Source: Candidatus Latescibacterota bacterium
Lineage (GTDB): Bacteria > Latescibacterota > UBA2968 > UBA8231
Direction of reading: 5' to 3'
DNA length: 57,841 nt
Assembly (NCBI GenBank): GCA_007571365.1
Contig: RKRN01000062.1
Coordinates: forward strand, 1 to 57,841
Part shown: one piece after another, positions 32,109-41,741 of the stretch
Layout: the number at the start of each line of letters is the position of its first letter
Position numbering within the stretch: the stretch's first letter is position 1
Translations under genes and position numbers: made by a program
The notes under the pieces: model-generated
The model's input: the letters and a program-made list of their open reading frames with translations, nothing else
Databases searched by the model: none
Told to the model about the DNA's origin: nothing

Positions 32109-33089
32109 TTAGTTGTTCTCGCGATTCTCGCCGCCTTCGGAAATAGAATCGCGCATGTCCGTGTCGGCTTGGATATTGCGCATGCGGTAGTAGTCCATAA
32201 TGCCCAAGTTGCCCTCGCGGAAGGCCTCGGCCATGGCGCGCGGCACCTCGGCTTCGGCTTCTTTGACGCGCGACTCCATCTCCACGACTTGGGCCGTCAT
32301 CTCCTGCTCGCGCGCTTGGGCCATGGCTCGGCGTTCCTCGGCCTTGGCTTGGGCGATTTTGAGATCGGCATCCGCCTGATCGGTCTGTAACTTGGCGCCG
32401 ATGTTTTCGCCTACATCGACGTCGGCAATATCGATGGAGAGAATTTCAAAGGCGGTCTCCGAGTCAAGGCCCTTTTCCAGTACGCGCCGGGAGATCAGAT
32501 CGGGATTTTCGAGTACCTCTTTGTGCGTCGTAGCCGAACCGATGGTGGTGACGATCCCCTCGCCGACGCGGGCGATGATCGTCTCTTCGCCGGCACCGCC
32601 GACCAAGCGGTCGATATTAGCGCGCACGGTCACTCGGCAGGTCGCTTTGACTTGAATGCCGTCTTTGGCAATAGCCGCAATTAGAGGCGTGTTGATCACC
32701 TTGGGATTGACGCTGACTTTGACCGCGTCGAGCACGTCGCGGCCGGCCAAGTCGATGCTGGCGGCCCGCTCAAAGCTCAGGTCGATATTGGCCTTGTCGG
32801 CCGAGATCAGGGCTAAAATCACAGCATTGACGTTGCCGCCGGCCAAGTAGTGGGCTTCCATGCTCTCCAAGCCGACGTCCAGCCCCGCCTTGGTGGCACT
32901 GATCTTGGGGCCGACGATTTGGCGCGGAGGGACTTTGCGCAGGCGCATGCCTACCAAGTCCTTGAAGATCCCCACCCGGACTCCGGCGAAATAGGCCGAA
33001 ATCCACAGCCCCACCGGAATAAAATAGGTGAAGAGCGACAAAAAGATGATGATGCCAAAAAGCGCCAAGACCAAAAACAGGACTTCCAT
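32109..33089 (-). CDS. floA: Flotillin-like protein FloA
   Basis: A 326-residue SPFH protein of the FloA (YqfA) type. The N-terminal membrane hairpin is about residues 1-35. The SPFH/PHB-like domain carries [19 protein letters not shown] and [12 protein letters not shown]. The C-terminal coiled coil is rich in Ala-Glu ([20 protein letters not shown]). FloA organises membrane microdomains and is normally encoded with an NfeD protein, as here. Length matches Bacillus FloA. Confidence 0.93.
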   Translation of the reverse strand: MEVLFLVLALFGIIIFLSLFTYFIPVGLWISAYFAGVRVGIFKDLVGMRLRKVPPRQIVGPKISATKAGLDVGLESMEAHYLAGGNVNAVILALISADKANIDLSFERAASIDLAGRDVLDAVKVSVNPKVINTPLIAAIAKDGIQVKATCRVTVRANIDRLVGGAGEETIIARVGEGIVTTIGSATTHKEVLENPDLISRRVLEKGLDSETAFEILSIDIADVDVGENIGAKLQTDQADADLKIAQAKAEERRAMAQAREQEMTAQVVEMESRVKEAEAEVPRAMAEAFREGNLGIMDYYRMRNIQADTDMRDSISEGGENRENN

Positions 33090-33114
33090 TTATAAGCTCC
33101 TTGAAGGGAATGAA

Positions 33115-33624
33115 CTAAGGTTCGGACTGGACTGACTGGACCACAACTCTGTTGCCAGCCACTTTCAATACCTCAACCTGCTCGCCGCGTTCAATATAGC
33201 CACCCTCGCTGACTACGTCGACTACCCGTTCGCCAAATTGCGCCCGCCCCGCTGGCCGCAGCGTCGTAACCGCCTCGCCCGTCTGCCCGAGCAACGCCTC
33301 GCGGCCCGGCTTAACCGAATCGTAGCCGGCCTTGCGCGTCATGCCATCATTGAGCACCAAGCGGTTCCAAGCGCGGACCTTGAGCATCAGCCGCACCAAG
33401 ATAGCGGTGCCCGCAAGCCCCAAGCCCGCTACGACGCCAGCCGCCAAGATGCCCATGTTCATATAGGCATAGGCAATACCGGCGACCGCGGTCAGAAAAC
33501 CAACGATGCCGAAGATGTTTATCCCTGGGATGACGAAAATTTCCAAAAGCACCAGCACAAAGCCGAGCACGAGCAAGGCCAGCGAATAAACCCATTGCAA
33601 CACCTCTCCCCCCAGAAAGCTCAT
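33115..33624 (-). CDS. NfeD-like protein (short form)
   Basis: A 169-residue protein with two or three membrane segments in residues 10-85 and a C-terminal OB-fold NfeD domain (EALLGQTGEAVTTLRPAGRAQFG, with RVDVVSEGG-like features ending in VEVLKVAGNRVVV). The OB domain is thought to bind flotillin or other partners. Its ATG overlaps the upstream NfeD1b stop by four bases. Second NfeD protein of the operon. Confidence 0.88.
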   Translation of the reverse strand: MSFLGGEVLQWVYSLALLVLGFVLVLLEIFVIPGINIFGIVGFLTAVAGIAYAYMNMGILAAGVVAGLGLAGTAILVRLMLKVRAWNRLVLNDGMTRKAGYDSVKPGREALLGQTGEAVTTLRPAGRAQFGERVVDVVSEGGYIERGEQVEVLKVAGNRVVVQSVQSEP

Positions 33625-34940
33625 AGTGCCTTCACCACCACTCGACTGCCACGGGCTTCGACGACTTTAATGGGCCGCTGCGCCTCGATGAATTCGCCCT
33701 CGGCGATCACTGTGAGCCGCTTGCCCTCAAACAGGGCTATACCCGAGGGCCGCAGGTAGCTGATCGTGACCCCCTCTTTACCCAACAGTTCCTCGTCGGT
33801 CTGGCGCGAGGAAGAAGTGTACCCATCGGTGGCCTTGATTTCGTTGTGGAGTACTAGGCGATTGAAGGCGGCGAACTTGGGCAGAGAGCGCAACGCGATG
33901 AGCGAAAGTATAAACGCGCCGATCATTGAGCCTGCCAGACGCCCGATCACCGAGACGATCTCGTCGAAGCTCCACAATTGAAAATCGCCTAATTGGGTGA
34001 TCACCACGCTGGCAATCATCGCCCCAATACCCAACACGCCCACAATGCCAAAGCCCGGTATGGCCACCAACTCGACGACCAGAAGCGTCGCGCCCACTGC
34101 GAAGAGTGCCAACTCCTGCCACTCGGCTAGATGCACGATCAGGTGACTGCCGAAGAAAAGCCCTAGTGCCACTAGTGCGAGTGTGCCGCCCAAGCCCCAA
34201 CCGGGTGTGCGCACCTCGGCGATCAAGCCGAACATGGCCACCGCCAGCAAAATCGACGTGACGACCGGGTGGGTCAACATGCGCAAGACATGCTCGGTCC
34301 AGTTGAGTTCAACCTCGACGATCTCGGCCTCGCTTAAATCGTAGATGTGCAACAGCTCGATTAGCGTCTCGGCCGTCTCGTCGGCCATCTGGTAGTTGAG
34401 TGCCTGCTCGGTAGTAAGGGTGGCTGGCCGGCCCGCCTCGGCACTCAGGCCCGGCACCTCGACGCGCTCGTCCACCATGGCCTCGGCGATCTTGACGTCG
34501 CGGCCGGTGCGCTCGGCCGTGGCGCGCATTTCGGCGCGCATATAGGAAGTTATTTTATCGCTAGCTTTGGTGCCCGTGGCATCGACCGGAGTGGTCGCGC
34601 CCATAGTTGAGGCTTGCGTCATGACGATCTTATCGCAGGCCAGCGAGATGAGTGCCCCAGCCGAAATCGCCCGCTTATTGATAAAGGCGATGGTCAGAGT
34701 TTCAGCGTCGAGAATGGCGTCGCGGATCACCGTGGCTGCATCGACGCGCCCGCCAAAGGTGTCGATCTCAAAGACGATCGCGTCGGCTGCGGCTTCGTCG
34801 GCCTCGGCGATCACGCGCTCGGTAAAGGCCGCCACGCCCGGGTCAATCATGCCCTCTAGCTTGAGGTGGACGCGATAGACGGTTTGAGCGTGGGCACTGC
34901 TGGCCGACAAAAGTAAGAGTATGTAGATAAAGCTTCGCAT
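33621..34940 (-). CDS. NfeD1b, membrane serine protease (ClpP class)
   Basis: A 439-residue protein. Signal peptide residues 1-18 (ending SAHA). The ClpP-like protease domain follows: IDTFGGRVDAA is the substrate-groove motif, S93 in AISAGALIS is the candidate nucleophile and K129 in SDKITSYMR the general base (Ser-Lys dyad). Several membrane helices lie between about 235 and 345, and a C-terminal NfeD OB domain carries GKEGVTISYLRPSGIALFEG. Archaeal relatives cleave membrane proteins of the stomatin family. First gene of an operon with NfeD, FloA and a coiled-coil protein. Confidence 0.9.
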   Translation of the reverse strand: MRSFIYILLLLSASSAHAQTVYRVHLKLEGMIDPGVAAFTERVIAEADEAAADAIVFEIDTFGGRVDAATVIRDAILDAETLTIAFINKRAISAGALISLACDKIVMTQASTMGATTPVDATGTKASDKITSYMRAEMRATAERTGRDVKIAEAMVDERVEVPGLSAEAGRPATLTTEQALNYQMADETAETLIELLHIYDLSEAEIVEVELNWTEHVLRMLTHPVVTSILLAVAMFGLIAEVRTPGWGLGGTLALVALGLFFGSHLIVHLAEWQELALFAVGATLLVVELVAIPGFGIVGVLGIGAMIASVVITQLGDFQLWSFDEIVSVIGRLAGSMIGAFILSLIALRSLPKFAAFNRLVLHNEIKATDGYTSSSRQTDEELLGKEGVTISYLRPSGIALFEGKRLTVIAEGEFIEAQRPIKVVEARGSRVVVKAL

Positions 34941-35074
34941 TTACTATTGAATATACGATATAACTTCGATAATTGTACTCCAAGCATCTGACCATTGTCA
35001 ACAACCTCATTTGACCCTCCTTTTGCTCCAGCCTACTTTCTGACTTTTACGCCAATATCCGAAACGAAAAAACC

Positions 35075-36343
35075 ATGCCCCGCAAGCTCGAAATGCTGCT
35101 CAAAGGCGGCCACGTAATTGACCCGGCTAACGGTATTGATGGCGTCGCTGATGTCGGCGTTCTCGATGGCCGCATCGCCCGCGTCGAAGCGGACATTCCC
35201 CCGGCAGATGCCCATCGCGTCATCGACGTAGGCAACCTCGTCGTCGTGCCGGGCCTACTCGACATCCACGCTCATACGTACCATACCCGCGCCCGCCAAT
35301 CGGGTGGGTTGGTGGGCAGTCTCCACGCTGATGCCCACTTCCTCAAAGAGGGTGTAACCACCTGCGTCGATACGGGCACCGCGGGGGCCGAGGAGTTTGA
35401 ACACTTCCGCACAACAGTGATCGACCACGCCAAGATCCGCATGTTCGCCTACGTCAACATCGCCGCCCCAGGTATGGGCCCGCCCGAACAAGTCGTCGCC
35501 AATCTCGATCCTCAGCGGGCGGCCGAAATGGCTGCGGCCCACGACGAGGTGTGCGTCGGCATCAAGACTGCCCACTATTGGACCACCAAGCCCTTTGACG
35601 ACGAGCATCCGCCTTGGGCCTCGGTCGACGCGGCCGTCGCGGCCGGCGAGCGCTGTAAGATGCCGGTGATGGTCGACTTTTGGCCGCGCCCGCCCGAGCG
35701 CTCCTACCCCGACCTCCTCCTCAAGCACCTGCGCCCAGGCGACATCCACACCCACGTCTTTGCCCGCCAGTTTCCGGTCGTCGATGACAACGGCGTCGTG
35801 TACGACTACATGCACGAGGCGCGCGACAGAGGTATTCACTTCGACCTTGGCCACGGAGCCGCTAGCTTCTGGTATCGCGCCGCCATGCCAGCCATTGCCG
35901 ATGGCTTCCCGCCCGATTCCATTAGCACCGACCTGCACATGGGCAATATCAACGGCCACGTCCACTCCATGCTCGACACGATGTCCAAGTGCTTGGCCAT
36001 GGATATGTCCTTACAGGAAGTAATTTACCGCTCTACCTTCACCCCGGCCCGCGCCATTCGCCGGCCCGAGTTGGGAACCTTGACGCCCGGCTCTGAGGCC
36101 GATGTCGCCGTGCTGGGCGTCCTCGAAGGTAACTTCTACTTTCGCGACTGTGGCTGGGCCTGCATTGAAGCCCGGCACCGCCTCGAATGCGCCCTGACTT
36201 TGCGCGCTGGCAAGGTGGTGTGGGACCGCCACGGCATGACCTGCCCGCACTTGCAGGAAATCCCGCTCGAAGAACCGTACTGGCACCTACCTGACCGCCA
36301 AGCCACCAGCCCTGTACCGCGTCTCTGGCGCACAGAAGCCTGA
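35075..36343 (+). CDS. Amidohydrolase family protein (dihydroorotase-like)
   Basis: A 422-residue metal-dependent hydrolase. HAH motif DIHAHTY (H65, H67), probable carboxylated Lys in VGIKTAHY (K164), later metal His in DIHTHVF and FDLGHG, and the Asp in STDLHMGN. The beta-sandwich halves at each end (LLKGGHVIDPANG and LTLRAGKVVWDRHG) are typical of the superfamily. It resembles the EF_0837/deacetylase-like group acting on amides or lactams. It stands alone and is divergent from the NfeD operon. Confidence 0.88.
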   Translation: MPRKLEMLLKGGHVIDPANGIDGVADVGVLDGRIARVEADIPPADAHRVIDVGNLVVVPGLLDIHAHTYHTRARQSGGLVGSLHADAHFLKEGVTTCVDTGTAGAEEFEHFRTTVIDHAKIRMFAYVNIAAPGMGPPEQVVANLDPQRAAEMAAAHDEVCVGIKTAHYWTTKPFDDEHPPWASVDAAVAAGERCKMPVMVDFWPRPPERSYPDLLLKHLRPGDIHTHVFARQFPVVDDNGVVYDYMHEARDRGIHFDLGHGAASFWYRAAMPAIADGFPPDSISTDLHMGNINGHVHSMLDTMSKCLAMDMSLQEVIYRSTFTPARAIRRPELGTLTPGSEADVAVLGVLEGNFYFRDCGWACIEARHRLECALTLRAGKVVWDRHGMTCPHLQEIPLEEPYWHLPDRQATSPVPRLWRTEA

Positions 36344-36357
36344 GTAGGCCGCTCTGC

Positions 36358-36831
36358 TTAGACCATCAGCGTCAGTTTCCCAAAGTAGGTCGCGTAAAAC
36401 CCACGATCTCGACTTAACAGCCGGTCGGCTTGGTGCAGGGCGTGGGCACCGATGAGAAAGTCGCTAACGATGTGCTGCCGACCGCGCAACCGCGCACCAC
36501 ACTGGTCGCATTGCACTTCGCGCTGTACGCGACTACACGCTGCACAGTGCCATCTGTCTACTCTCCGCTTGCGATAGGTTTTCCAAGCTCGCCCGGCGGC
36601 AAATAAGGCGTCCTCGGTCGCTGGTACGCGCCGAATCCCGGTATCGCACAAAAAAGTCTCTATTGCAGTCTGTTCCGCAAACTGCGAGGCCAACTCTGCC
36701 CAGACGACCTCGCATATAATCAATCCCCCCTCATCGTGGGCCTTTTCCAGCTTGGCCTTAGACTCATCGACAAAACGCGCATTGGGAATCAACAAATCCA
36801 AAAAGATATTAGTATCAACGGCGGTGATCAT
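36358..36831 (-). CDS. PIN domain toxin with an inserted Cys4 knuckle
   Basis: A 157-residue VapC-type PIN nuclease. Acidic catalytic residues: D6 in VDTNIFLDLL, E46 in WAEL, D124 in SDFLIGAHA and D142 in LSRDRGFY. Between the second and third acidic positions lies an insert with CAAC (96-99) and CDQC (108-111), a zinc-ribbon-like knuckle absent from most VapC proteins. Paired with an upstream AbrB antitoxin by a 4-bp overlap. Likely cleaves RNA; the knuckle could aid substrate binding or folding. Confidence 0.88.
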   Translation of the reverse strand: MITAVDTNIFLDLLIPNARFVDESKAKLEKAHDEGGLIICEVVWAELASQFAEQTAIETFLCDTGIRRVPATEDALFAAGRAWKTYRKRRVDRWHCAACSRVQREVQCDQCGARLRGRQHIVSDFLIGAHALHQADRLLSRDRGFYATYFGKLTLMV

Positions 36832-37055
36832 TCGTCGTCCCTGAGTTGGGCGACGATGTGGTCTGGATCCTCGCCTGCTCTGTCCGCTAGATAGCCGATG
36901 TAGCGTTCAAATACGGCGGTAGCTAACACCGGCTTCACCAGCACCCGCTGGTCGGGCAGCAGTTCAAACTCCACGTGGTCGCCCGGTTTGACTCCCAATA
37001 CTTGGCGGATGTTTTTGGGAATGGTCACCTGTCCTTTGCTCGTTATTCGGGACAT
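36828..37055 (-). CDS. AbrB/MazE-type antitoxin
   Basis: A 75-residue swapped-hairpin AbrB protein: SRITSKGQVTIPKNIRQVLG and VKPGDHVEFEL form the DNA-binding barrel (residues 2-32). The C-terminal tail, rich in acids, should neutralise the PIN partner. Its stop overlaps the toxin start (36828-36831). Confidence 0.92.
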   Translation of the reverse strand: MSRITSKGQVTIPKNIRQVLGVKPGDHVEFELLPDQRVLVKPVLATAVFERYIGYLADRAGEDPDHIVAQLRDDE

Positions 37056-37192
37056 CCCTTCACTCCTGTTGTGAAATGAGATCGGGGTATTACTTTTTCA
37101 ACAAAGTAATACCCCACTTTTGCGTTTGCCATCACGCGGCCGCTACCGTACATTTTGTGCGCCGCTACAAATGCCGTAACCTCTTGTAAATT

Positions 37193-40100
37193 TTGAACCA
37201 ATCGCCGACCAAACCCCACCCCATCACTGCGCTTAAAACCCTCCTGCCTCAGTGTATGCTCGAGGATCGGGTGCGCATTGAAGGCCGGCTGAATCGCCGC
37301 CGCCTCAGCCCGGCAGAAGTCGAGTGCCTCTTAGGCCAAGCACGCAGTTCGTTTCGTCTGCGCAAACGGCGGCGCGCAAACCGCCCGATCCCCACCTACC
37401 CAGTCGCCTTGCCCATCAGCGAGCGCAAGGACGAAATTTTCGCGGCGATCAAGGCGCATCCCGTGGTCGTGGTCGCTGGCGAGACCGGATCGGGCAAGAG
37501 TACGCAATTGCCCAAAATTTGCCTAGAGGCTGGCCGGGGCGAAGCCGCCCGCATTGCCGTCACGCAGCCGCGCCGCGTCGCCGCGCTTTCCATCGCCCAG
37601 CGCGTGGCCGAAGAGCTCAAGGTGACCTACGGCCGCGATGTCGGCTGCAAAATCCGCTTCCGCGACCAGACCGCGCCTGAGACCTGCATCAAGGTAATGA
37701 CCGACGGCATGTTGCTGGCCGAAACCCAAACCGACCCCAATCTACTCGAATACGACACCATTATCGTGGATGAGGCTCACGAACGCAGCCTCAACATCGA
37801 CTTTTTGCTCGGCTACTTGCGGCTTCTGCGTCGCAAGCGGCCCGACCTCAAGATCGTCATCACCTCGGCTACTATCGACACCGAAACCTTCTCTCAGGCT
37901 TTCGACGAGGCCCCGGTCATTGAGGTTTCTGGCCGGATGTTCCCGGTTGAGGTGCGCTATAGGCCGCTCGACGAGCTCCTGCAAGATCGCGGCGACTACA
38001 CGTATTTGGATGCGGCCGCCAATGCGGTGGACGAAATTTTGCGGACATCGCGGCAGGGCGACCTCTTGGTCTTTCTGCCGTCCGAGCGCGATATCCGCGA
38101 GGCCCGCGAGCGGCTTGAAGGGCGCAGGTTGCGCGGCGTCGAAATCCTGCCGCTGTTTGGTCGGCTGACCGCCGGAGAGCAGCAGCGCGTATTTGCTCCG
38201 GCGGACCGCCGCCGCGTAGTGTTGGCCACCAATATCGCCGAGACTTCGCTGACTATTCCCCGCATTCGCTACGTCGTAGATACGGGCTTGGCGCGCCTGT
38301 CGCGCTACAACCCCCGCACACACACCCAGCACCTGCCCATCGAACCGATCTCGCAGAGCAGTGCCCGCCAGCGGGAGGGGCGCTGTGGGCGGGTTGCGGA
38401 CGGGGTGTGCATTCGCCTCTACTCAGAGCAGGACTTTCTCTCACGGCCCGAATACACCCAGCCCGAGATCCAGCGCACCAATCTCGCCGAAGTCATCCTG
38501 CGGATGATCAACCTCAAGCTAGGGGATATTGAGGCATTTCCCTTTATCGATCCACCGGCAAAAGCCGCCATCGCCGGTGGTTTCCAACTCCTGCGCCAGC
38601 TCAACGCTCTCGACGAAAACCGCGCCCTCACGCCCATTGGCCGCGCCATGGCGCGCCTGCCCATTGACCCCACGGTCTCGCGGATGCTGCTGCAAGCCCG
38701 CGAGGAGCAAGCCCTTTCCGAAGTGCTCGTCATCGCCGCGGCCGTTAGCATTCAAGATCCGCGCGAGCGGCCCATGGAAGAGCAGGATGCGGCCGACCAA
38801 ATGCACCGCCAGTTCCACGACAAAAATTCCGATTTTCTCGCCTATCTCAACATCTGGAACGCCTACCACGACAAAGTGGAAAGCACCTCGCAGAACCAGC
38901 TCCGCAAATTCTGCCGGGCGCACTACCTCTCTTATATGCGGATGCGCGAGTGGCGCGATATCCACGCGCAGATCCGCGAGGCGCTAGGCGAAATAAAAGG
39001 CTTCCGCTTCAACCGAAAACCTGCCGGGTACGACGCGGTTCACCGCGCCGTGCTCACCGGCCTGCTTGCGAATGCGGCGCACCAAGAGGAGGGCAATATC
39101 TATCGGGCGGCGCGCAACCGCGAGGTGATGGTTTTTCCCGGTTCGGGACTGTTCCGTTCCAACAAGCGCAAAAAACCGGGCGAGGGCGGGCCACCCGACT
39201 GGCTGGTCGCGGCCGAGATCGTCGAGACCTCGCGCCTGTTCGCCCGCACCGTCGCCCTCATCCAGCCCGAGTGGCTCGCGGAACTAGGTAGCCACTTGTG
39301 CCGCACTTCGTACGACCAGCCCTACTTCAACGTGCGTTCGGGGCGAGTGCTAGTGCGGGAAAAGCAGACCCTCTACGGCCTCGAGGTACTTAGCCGTCGC
39401 ATCCCGTATAGCCGCATCAACGCCCGCGAGGCCACCGAGATATTCATTCGCGAGGCGTTGGTGCCCGGGACGGTGCATACTCCGCATAAGTTTCTGGCGC
39501 ACAACATTCGCCTGTGTCAGAAGATCGAAACTTGGCAGACCCGCGCCCGCGGCTGGGCCGATGTCCACGTTGAAGAGGCGGCCGCTCGTTTTTATTCTCA
39601 GTACCTCGACGATGTTTCCTCTCTGCCCGACCTCAACCGGTTCCTCAAAGACAAGGCCGACGACTTCCTGATGATGAGAGAGGAAGACTTGCTCGGCACC
39701 ACCCGCGGCGAATTTGACCAGCAGGCCTTTCCAGACGCGCTTGACCTCGACGGCAAAAAACTGGCCCTCAGCTACGCCTATCGCCCGGGGCAAGACGAGG
39801 ACGGCATTACCGTCAAACTGCCCTACAAACTGGCTCACGCTGTCGACCCAGAAATACTCGAATGGCTGGTGCCGGGCCTGCTCGAAGAGAAAATTACCGC
39901 CCTGCTGCGCTCGTTGCCCAAGGCCATCCGCAAGCAACTAGTGCCGATTCCGGCAAAGGCCCAGCGCATGGCAGCTGCGCTGAAGCCGACGCATCCCACC
40001 TTTTTGCAGTCGCTGCAAGAACACATCCGCCGACACTACCACATCCAAATCCAAGCGTCGGACTGGAACGCCGCCGACCTGCCCGACCACCTCAAAATGC

Positions 40101-41074
40101 GCGTCGATATCCAAGGTACCGACGAGCAGTCCGTCGCGGCTGGTCGCAATTTACAGCAACTGACCCAACGCCTCGAACAGCACGACACCTCAGTCGAACT
40201 CGACGCGTGGAAAAAGGCGGCCCAACAGTGGGAACGAGCCGGGATCACTACGTGGGATTTCGGCGATTTGCCCGAGCGAATAGAGGTAGCTCAAGCGGGC
40301 GGGGTGCCGCTCTATGGCTGGCCGGGCCTCTACCGGGACAAAGGCGGCGTGTCACTGCGGCTCTACAAACGTCGCGCCGAAGCCGAAGCCCGCTCGCACG
40401 AGGGTTTCTTGGGCCTCTGCGCTTTGGCATTGCGCGACGAGCTAGCGTGGCTCCGGCGCGAACTCCAAGAGTTGGCGCAGTTCAAGACGCGCTACCAAGG
40501 CAGTTCCCTTGAACTACGCACCCAAGCATTTGAACATCTCGAGTGCTATCTTTTTCATCGCGAGCAAATCATACCCCTGCGCCAGGAGGATTTCGCCGCC
40601 GTGTTGGTGCAGGCCAAGCAGCGGCTGCGCGGCTTGGCCCCGCGCTTCATCTCTTTGGTCGATAGCTTGCTCGAAGTCCGCCGCGAAATTCTCCTCTCAG
40701 GCCGATCCTATCGCGGGCTGGACGCGGACTTGGAGCGACTGCTGCCAGACGACTTTCTGGCTCGCGTCCCCTTCCATCGTCTCAGCCATCTGCTCCGCTA
40801 CCTAAAAGCCGTTGGGGTGCGCGCCGAGCGCGCTGCGACCGACCCGCGCAAGGACGCGCAAAAGGCCGAGTTGATCGCGGTGTACCAGAGTCCGTTGGAA
40901 AAGCTCGCCGGGGAGACTAATTCGCCCGAGCGAGCGGCCCAAATCGAGGAATTGCGCTGGATGATGGAGGAATACCGCGTCTCGGTCTTCGCCCAAGAGC
41001 TGGGCACTGCCCACCCGATTTCCCCCAAGCGGCTCGACAAGAAAATCGAGCAGCTTCGTCAAATGAAGAGCTGA
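37193..41074 (+). CDS. hrpA: ATP-dependent RNA helicase HrpA
   Basis: A 1293-residue DEAH-box helicase, the length of E. coli HrpA. Motif I GETGSGKST (96-104), TQPRRVAA, DEAH followed by ERSLN near residue 192, SAT in ITSATID, and motif VI QREGRCGR. Then come the winged-helix, ratchet and OB domains and the DUF3418 C-terminal region of HrpA. HrpA 3'-5' helicases act in mRNA cleavage control and rescue of stalled ribosomes. The start is a TTG without a clear ribosome binding site; the ATG at 37256 is possible but would remove part of the usual N-terminus. Single gene, apparently its own transcript. Confidence 0.95.
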   Translation: MNQSPTKPHPITALKTLLPQCMLEDRVRIEGRLNRRRLSPAEVECLLGQARSSFRLRKRRRANRPIPTYPVALPISERKDEIFAAIKAHPVVVVAGETGSGKSTQLPKICLEAGRGEAARIAVTQPRRVAALSIAQRVAEELKVTYGRDVGCKIRFRDQTAPETCIKVMTDGMLLAETQTDPNLLEYDTIIVDEAHERSLNIDFLLGYLRLLRRKRPDLKIVITSATIDTETFSQAFDEAPVIEVSGRMFPVEVRYRPLDELLQDRGDYTYLDAAANAVDEILRTSRQGDLLVFLPSERDIREARERLEGRRLRGVEILPLFGRLTAGEQQRVFAPADRRRVVLATNIAETSLTIPRIRYVVDTGLARLSRYNPRTHTQHLPIEPISQSSARQREGRCGRVADGVCIRLYSEQDFLSRPEYTQPEIQRTNLAEVILRMINLKLGDIEAFPFIDPPAKAAIAGGFQLLRQLNALDENRALTPIGRAMARLPIDPTVSRMLLQAREEQALSEVLVIAAAVSIQDPRERPMEEQDAADQMHRQFHDKNSDFLAYLNIWNAYHDKVESTSQNQLRKFCRAHYLSYMRMREWRDIHAQIREALGEIKGFRFNRKPAGYDAVHRAVLTGLLANAAHQEEGNIYRAARNREVMVFPGSGLFRSNKRKKPGEGGPPDWLVAAEIVETSRLFARTVALIQPEWLAELGSHLCRTSYDQPYFNVRSGRVLVREKQTLYGLEVLSRRIPYSRINAREATEIFIREALVPGTVHTPHKFLAHNIRLCQKIETWQTRARGWADVHVEEAAARFYSQYLDDVSSLPDLNRFLKDKADDFLMMREEDLLGTTRGEFDQQAFPDALDLDGKKLALSYAYRPGQDEDGITVKLPYKLAHAVDPEILEWLVPGLLEEKITALLRSLPKAIRKQLVPIPAKAQRMAAALKPTHPTFLQSLQEHIRRHYHIQIQASDWNAADLPDHLKMRVDIQGTDEQSVAAGRNLQQLTQRLEQHDTSVELDAWKKAAQQWERAGITTWDFGDLPERIEVAQAGGVPLYGWPGLYRDKGGVSLRLYKRRAEAEARSHEGFLGLCALALRDELAWLRRELQELAQFKTRYQGSSLELRTQAFEHLECYLFHREQIIPLRQEDFAAVLVQAKQRLRGLAPRFISLVDSLLEVRREILLSGRSYRGLDADLERLLPDDFLARVPFHRLSHLLRYLKAVGVRAERAATDPRKDAQKAELIAVYQSPLEKLAGETNSPERAAQIEELRWMMEEYRVSVFAQELGTAHPISPKRLDKKIEQLRQMKS

Positions 41075-41094
41075 CGTTCCGCAGTTTTTGTCAT

Positions 41095-41110
41095 GCCTGC
41101 GAAAGCAGGC
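41095..41110. repeat. Extragenic hairpin downstream of hrpA
   Basis: GCCTGC-GAAA-GCAGGC forms a GNRA-tetraloop hairpin within ATGCCTGCGAAAGCAGGC, directly followed by another AGGCAT, so register shifting is possible. It is 21 bases after the hrpA stop and may protect or end the transcript, though no T tract follows. The rest of 41111-41303 shows nothing beyond the ribosome binding region of the next gene. Confidence 0.5.
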
Positions 41111-41303
41111 AGGCATCGAGACGACCCCTCGGCCGCGTGCAAGGAGTGTATCGAAACGGACCCATCCGCGTGTACGGACGCACACAGATGGAATCCAGCA
41201 CCGCACCGCCCCTACTCAGAGACCGGCGTTGGCACGTAAGTTGCTTTTCCTAGGCGTGAGCCACCACATTACTCGCTAGCCTTGCCGCCCTAAGGAGTCT
41301 GCC

Positions 41304-41672
41304 ATGACTGATCGTCCCAACCCTCTCCCCCATCCCGCCCCCGAAGAGTTGCACTGGGGTATCAGCTATCTACGCGAAGACATTCAAGACCTGCGTAACC
41401 AAGTAGGATCGGTGCATCACCGCATTGACGAGACCAATAAACGCATTGACGAGACCAATAAACGCATTGATGAGACCAATCGCTCGCTGGGCGAACAAAT
41501 CCAAGCGGTGCATAAGCGCATGGACGAGACCAATAAACGCATTGATGAGACCAATCGCTCGCTGGGCGAACAAATCCAAGCGGTACATAAGCGCATGGAC
41601 GCCCATTTTATCTGGACGATGACCACCTTGGTCGCCATTACCAGCATTCTCATCGCCGTCATCAAACTCTGA
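41304..41672 (+). CDS. Heptad-repeat coiled-coil protein with C-terminal membrane anchor
   Basis: A 122-residue protein. Residues 39-100 are made almost entirely of DETNKRI and SLGEQIQAVHKRM heptads, an uninterrupted coiled coil. Residues 103-121 (FIWTMTTLVAITSILIAVI) form a C-terminal membrane helix. It resembles short coiled-coil membrane proteins that carry hemolysin-XhlA or DUF1640-like annotations, but no function is known. The repeats are nearly identical at the DNA level, implying recent expansion and length variability. Confidence 0.65.
   Translation: MTDRPNPLPHPAPEELHWGISYLREDIQDLRNQVGSVHHRIDETNKRIDETNKRIDETNRSLGEQIQAVHKRMDETNKRIDETNRSLGEQIQAVHKRMDAHFIWTMTTLVAITSILIAVIKL
41463..41603 (+). 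repeat. 75-bp coding tandem repeat built from 21-bp heptads
   Basis: Two copies begin at 41463 and 41538; a 63-bp stretch is identical except for one base (gcggtgcat versus gcggtacat). Upstream, CGCATTGACGAGACCAATAA repeats with a 21-bp period. The unit encodes three to four coiled-coil heptads. Confidence 0.85.
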
Positions 41673-41741
41673 CCACGCCCTAAGCACCGGCAAGGCCGCT
41701 CGCCGAAAATACAACCAATCGCTCCGCAACAGAGGGTTGGC

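Noticed and set aside
41421-41603. Regular short repeats that could suggest a CRISPR array
   Set aside because: The period is 21 bp without unique spacers, and the sequence is an open coding frame of heptads; no cas genes are nearby.
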